The translations under genes and the position numbers were made by a program. Positions 40,201 to 46,200 of a stretch of DNA of 64,000 nucleotides are shown piece by piece. The stretch's first letter is position 1. Every line of letters begins with the position of its first letter. The notes below the pieces were generated by a model. The model saw only the letters and a program-made list of their open reading frames with translations. It ran no database searches and had not been told where the DNA came from. Source of the DNA: Glandiceps talaboti (Eukaryota > Hemichordata > Enteropneusta > Spengelidae); NCBI RefSeq assembly GCF_964340395.1, contig NC_135567.1, positions 10,527,984 through 10,591,983 of the forward strand. The letters are read 5' to 3'.

Positions 40201-43200
40201 CTCTGGGTTCATAGTTACAAATGAAAATCTCTACTCACAGAGTCAAAAAGTATTTGGTTGTGAATCCAAAATTTACTTCCAAGTTTACTTCCAAGTTGTA
40301 TTTTTGATTCTGTGAGTGGAAATTTTCAATTGTAAGAAGATATTGCTGAAATAATAGTGGATAGTAAACAATTCGTTGTACTCTCTTTTACTTTATTATA
40401 TCAAAAGATATGTTGTATCATATTAAAGTTCAAAAATCATTTGATCTGTAAATGGGGGTGTAGATCCACGTCGTGAATGTGAACCAGCAGTTTTCCTTAA
40501 GGACCAGCAGCATTTGCTACATGTCGGTCCTTATGACCAGTAGTCATTTTCCCTTAAGTTCACACACTGCTTAGGTCACAAGTATTTTCCGGCTGAATGA
40601 TGAACAATTTTGGAGAATAATATGATTATACCAGTGGCATTAAAATCAACAAAAATCAGGGAAAATAATGGTATTTTGAAGTTTGTGACGCATTTCAAAC
40701 ACAGCAGAACCAGTGACATAGACATGTGTTGTTGTGACATAGATGTACATTATCTTGATGTAGAACGACCAGAGTATAAATTCCATATTTTGTATTCAAC
40801 TTGGCTAGTGCATGGTAAAATTAATGTAATTTAAATATCTTCTTATGTAAATTTCTCCAATTGACAGAAATACATGTTAAAACTCTTTGACGGTATTATC
40901 AACACAGTTGGATGGAAAGATGTAGGAAGTCATATTGAGAGGTAAGGCTCTGTGTCTGTTGTCTTGGTAACACGGAATAAATATCATGCTAAGTTATGGC
41001 TATGTACATGCAAGGATGAAGAGTTTTGGCGTTACAATTAGGGACGATCACACGTCACACTAGTCTTGGTTACCCAGCCTCTTGCCCCCAGCAGAGAGTC
41101 TAGGACAATACAACGTCAGTGATTGTTACAATATGGCTGCATGGAGAGCTGACCCATAACATGACCTCTGTAGTAAAATCACATGGTGGCAACTGTTGCT
41201 AAGAGTATTTTGATTTAACTCCTGACAAAGATGGTTTTCAAAAAGTTTATACCATGATTTCTGTTATATATACACAGAGTTGATGAAAATGATAATTCGG
41301 AATCATTTTTGTACAATCAGTGACTGTCCCAGATCTTGTCAGCGGCCATGTTGCTCATTACAATTGGCAACATTGTATTTTCCCCGGCCTCTCTGCTGGG
41401 GGCAAGAGGCTGTGTAACCGAGACTAACATCACACAAGCTCAATAACCAAACTTTGTTCATTCGGGGAAGGGGGTCTGGCATCAATGCAATTGCTGAACT
41501 TCATTTCCGCACTTCTAACCAAATTTCAACAGAAAACTTTCACTCTTTCAATGATAACAGTTCTTGTATTTACTACTAAGATGTTGATAAATAAAAAATT
41601 ACTTCTAATGTGAGATACATGTAAGGTGCTGGGTTTCTTGTAGTATTTTAATGAACTTTAATGTGATTACAATCATGTTTTTACATTACATCGATCGTAG
41701 TGGTGTGACCGCTACAGTTTTCACCATAGTTTACATCATATATAAACATTTGATCTCACACTTGTGAGCATTCGTTTAGGGGGAGGGGGAAGGGAGTTTT
41801 AAAGGAACGATGTTCATTTGTTGAGCCTGTAATGGCTGTACATCTGATAGGAAGCAATAAACAACACAGAGACCATTTGGAAAACAATAGAAAACCTGAA
41901 CTAGACACTCACACAGAAAAAAATAAAAAATAAAATAAAAATCTACCTACCCCACCTACTCCAAAATTGAGCATAATCGGAACCGCACAATTTATTTTAA
42001 TAGGCCTTATTGGAATCTAGTGTTTGAAGTGACTGTAGCTCTCATCTTAGATTAGATTCCAATAAGGTACCGGTACCTCTACTACAACTACTACTATAGG
42101 AAATGGAATCAAGTATCAATTTCTATTCTACTATTGCTATATTTTATCATTTCTGTCAAAAAAAATGTTTTACTAACATTGCAGCTACATTAACTTGTTT
42201 TGCCCAAGAATCTTCCTAGAAGTGCTACATTTTATCGTCTCACTTAACAAAAATCTTACTAACATTGCAACATTTATTCGTTTGCTTGACAAAAATCTTA
42301 TCAACATTGCTACATTTTATCGTCTAGCACAACAAAAATCTTACTAACATTACATTTATTTGTCTGCTTCAACAAAAATCTTACCTTCAACAAAAATCTT
42401 ACTAACATTGCAACATTTTATCGTCTAGCACAACAAAAATCTTACTAACATTGCTACATTTTATCGTCTGCTTCAACAAAAATCTTACTAACATTGCTAC
42501 ATTTTATCGTCAGCTTCAACAAAAATCTTACAAACAGTGGTACATTTTATCGTCTAGCACAACAATAATCTTCCTAACATTACATTTATTTGTCTGCTTC
42601 AACAAAAATCTTACCTTCAACAAAAATCTTACTAACATTGCAACATTTTATCGTCTGCTTCAACAAAAATCTTACTATTACTAACATTGCGATATTTTAT
42701 TGTCTGCTTCAACAAAAATCTTACTAACATAGTTTATCGTCTGCTTCAACAAAAATCTTACCTTCAACAAAAATCTTACTAACATTGCAACATTTTATCG
42801 TCTGCTTCAACAAAAATCTTACAGTGCTACATTTTATCGTCCAGCACAACAAAAATCTTACTAACATTGCAACATTTATTCGTCTGCTTCAACAAAAATC
42901 TTACTAACATAGTTTATCGTCTGCTGCAACAAAAATCTTACCATCAACAAAAATCTTACTAACATTGCTACATTTTATCGTCTGCTGCACAAAAATCTTA
43001 CTAACATTGCTACATTTTATCGTCTGCTGCACAAAAATCTTACTAACATAGTTAGTTTATCGTCTGCTTCAATAAAAATCTTACCTTCAACAAAAATCTT
43101 ACTAACATTGCAACATTTATTCATTTGAAACTGAAATCTCTCTGTAAAACAAGAGAAGTTGATCCTTAAAGATCAATATTTGAATCTCATGACTTCAATT

Positions 43201-46200
43201 ATTGGAGAACTAATGAATTTATCTTTTGTTTATTTATAGATACAGACGATCAGTTGTATTAGGCTTGGCTGATTACTATGATCATGAATCGACAATAAAA
43301 CTTACAGTTCAGAGTTTTGACAACTGGTTGAGTGGCACAGAGTAAGTTAAATATAATATAATTTTGTAACTGTGGGGACAAAATGGTAAAATTGTTTAAA
43401 GGAAACCAATATATTGACCAAATACATTCATTTAGGAAAAATATATTGGGCTCTTTATTTGAGAGCTGAAAATATATTGGCCAATATATTGGCAAACTCA
43501 CAAAATATTGGCCAATATTTTTGGAAGTCTCAAAATATTGGCCAATATTTTGGGAAGTCTCAAAATATTGGCCAATATTTTGGCAAATACCAAAAAATTG
43601 GGCAATTTTTTGGCCAAATGGCAATTTTTTACATGGGTTAATCTTGAAAATGAAAGTGTCAAATGCAAGTTTATGTCATGATTTGATATGTCTACAGTGA
43701 GCAGCATATCTATTAACCCTTTATCAATCAAAAAAAGAGACCTTTCCAAAGTGGAATAGAATTTCCGAAAGTTTCCCGGAAGCTGTTATATGCACCTCAA
43801 CATTCAACAGTTGCTTTTCCTTTGTTTAATAAAACTCCCACCCATTTTCAATTCAAATCTAGAAAAAAATCAAGTGTCACCATAGAAACCTTTTACTAGA
43901 GACCAAAATGATATCAACATTAAAGTTACACAAGATGAAATTATAAAGTTTTCACTCATAAAGTGAAAATACTGGGAGCTGTGTCCTTCATGAAGACTTG
44001 TTAAAAGTGGCACAAGCTGAGTTTGTAAGTTTTTTACTCCAGTGAAAAATACTTAAAGTGGCCATATGGATGAGAATTTGGTATTTATTTTGGATTTTTA
44101 TTTGATAAAACAGCTTCACTATGTTTTTCTACTTGAAAAAATAATGCGAAAGAACATATACCAAGTCCATGTTCATAACTTAATGCATTGCAAAATGATG
44201 CAAAAAGCGAAAAAAGTTTGTTATTGTACGTACAATAACAAACATTTTACACATTGTTTAATGTTTTGCCGTTTATTGAGATGTGAACATGGACTTGGTA
44301 TATGTTCTTTCGCATTATTTTTTCAAGTAGAAAAACATAGTGAAGCTGTTTTATCAAATAAAAATCCAAAATAAATACCAAATTCTCATCCATATGGCCA
44401 CTTTAAAGAAAAACACATTCAGTATAATGTTAATGTTGATGCAACATTATGATTGTCTTCTGGCATTATTAGAACATTTGAGTACATAGCAGTGATTCCT
44501 GAACATTTTGTAATACATATGATACATTATGTCACCTGTTAGATTCATAGTTGATTGCACAGTAGAAATTTCTTGAGCACTTTTTTTATATGTATCATAA
44601 ATTACGTCATCAGATTGGATCGGATCAGATTGGATGGGATCTTAATACCAGGTTTGAGTTCAGTCAATTGCAAGTGATAGTTCCGTAGGTACAATAATAC
44701 GAGTACTTTTTAAATATGCAGTAAAAGTTACGCCTAAACATGTATAAACTCAGTTTGTGCCCTAAACATGTATAAACTCAGTTTGTGCCCTAAACATGTA
44801 TAAACTCAGCTTGTACCCTAAACATGTATAAACTCAGTTTGTGCCCTAAACATGTATACACTCAGCTTTGTGCCCTAGACATGTATAAACTCAGTTTGTG
44901 CCCTAAACATATATAAACACACCTTGTGCCCTAAACATGTATAAAATCAACTTGTGCCCTAAACATGTATAAACTCAGCTTGTGCCCTAAACATGTATAA
45001 CCACACCTTGTGCCCTAAACATGTATAAATTCAGCTTGTGCCCCTTTAAGCCATTTTAGGATCCAATACGGCCACTACTGACTGTCTTGACGCTATGGAG
45101 AAATAAAAGTTTCATAATTTCAATGAACACAAGATGGTGACCCAAAATTTCTGAGATTTTTTTTCAAAAACACAAGGAACAAGTTTTCGTGTTTATTTTA
45201 GAAATATTTCATGAACCTTGATTTGTAGCATCATCCATGCCATCGTGTTGCCATGGAGATTATAACATTTCTTATCTGTGATTACTAATAGTGTAAGTCC
45301 AGACCTCAAACCCATCGTATATTGTTCCGGAGTAAGGAATGGAGGGGAAGAGGAATTCAACGCAGTATGGGAAAAATACCAGGAAGCTAGCGTTCCCACT
45401 GAGATTAGAAAACTCTTATCTGCATTAAGTTGTACCAAGGATGAGGATCTATTACAAAGGTAACAATATTACAACACAAATAGTGTTGCCGTGAGAGGGT
45501 GTTGTATACTACTGGTATTTCTATTCACTTATCTTTGAGATCTATTTTAACCATGCAATAGTGAATGTTAATGGCCTCTGCCTTCATACTTTTATAATTT
45601 ACATATAATATTTTAATCATATTTACCTTAGGTTACTTGCATACATTATTAGGTTATTTGCATACATTATTAGGTTACTTGTATACATTATTAGGTTATT
45701 TGCATACATTATTAGGTTACTTGCATACATTATTATGTTATTTGCATACATTATTAGGTTATTTGCATACATTATTGGGTTATTTGCATACATTATTAGG
45801 TTACTTGCGTACATTATTAGGTTACTTGTATACATTATTAGGTTACTTGAATACATTATTAGGTTACTTGCATACATTATTAAGTTACTTGCATACAATA
45901 TTAAGTTACTTGCATACGTTATTAGGTTACTTGCATACATTATTAGGTTACTTGCATATTATCATCATATTATCATATTTATCTTCAGGTTACTTGAGTC
46001 ATCATTGGACGATACTAAAATCCGAACTCAGGACGCCGACTCGGTAATTATAAGTGTTGCCAATAATGAACATAACGGTCAAAATATAGCCTGGCAGTTC
46101 TTCAAAGATAATTGGGATGAATTAACTAAAAGGTAAATATGTACACATTTTTTCTTTAAAAAAAGAAATAAGCACTTCTTCTCAAATTTAGGCGTAAAAA

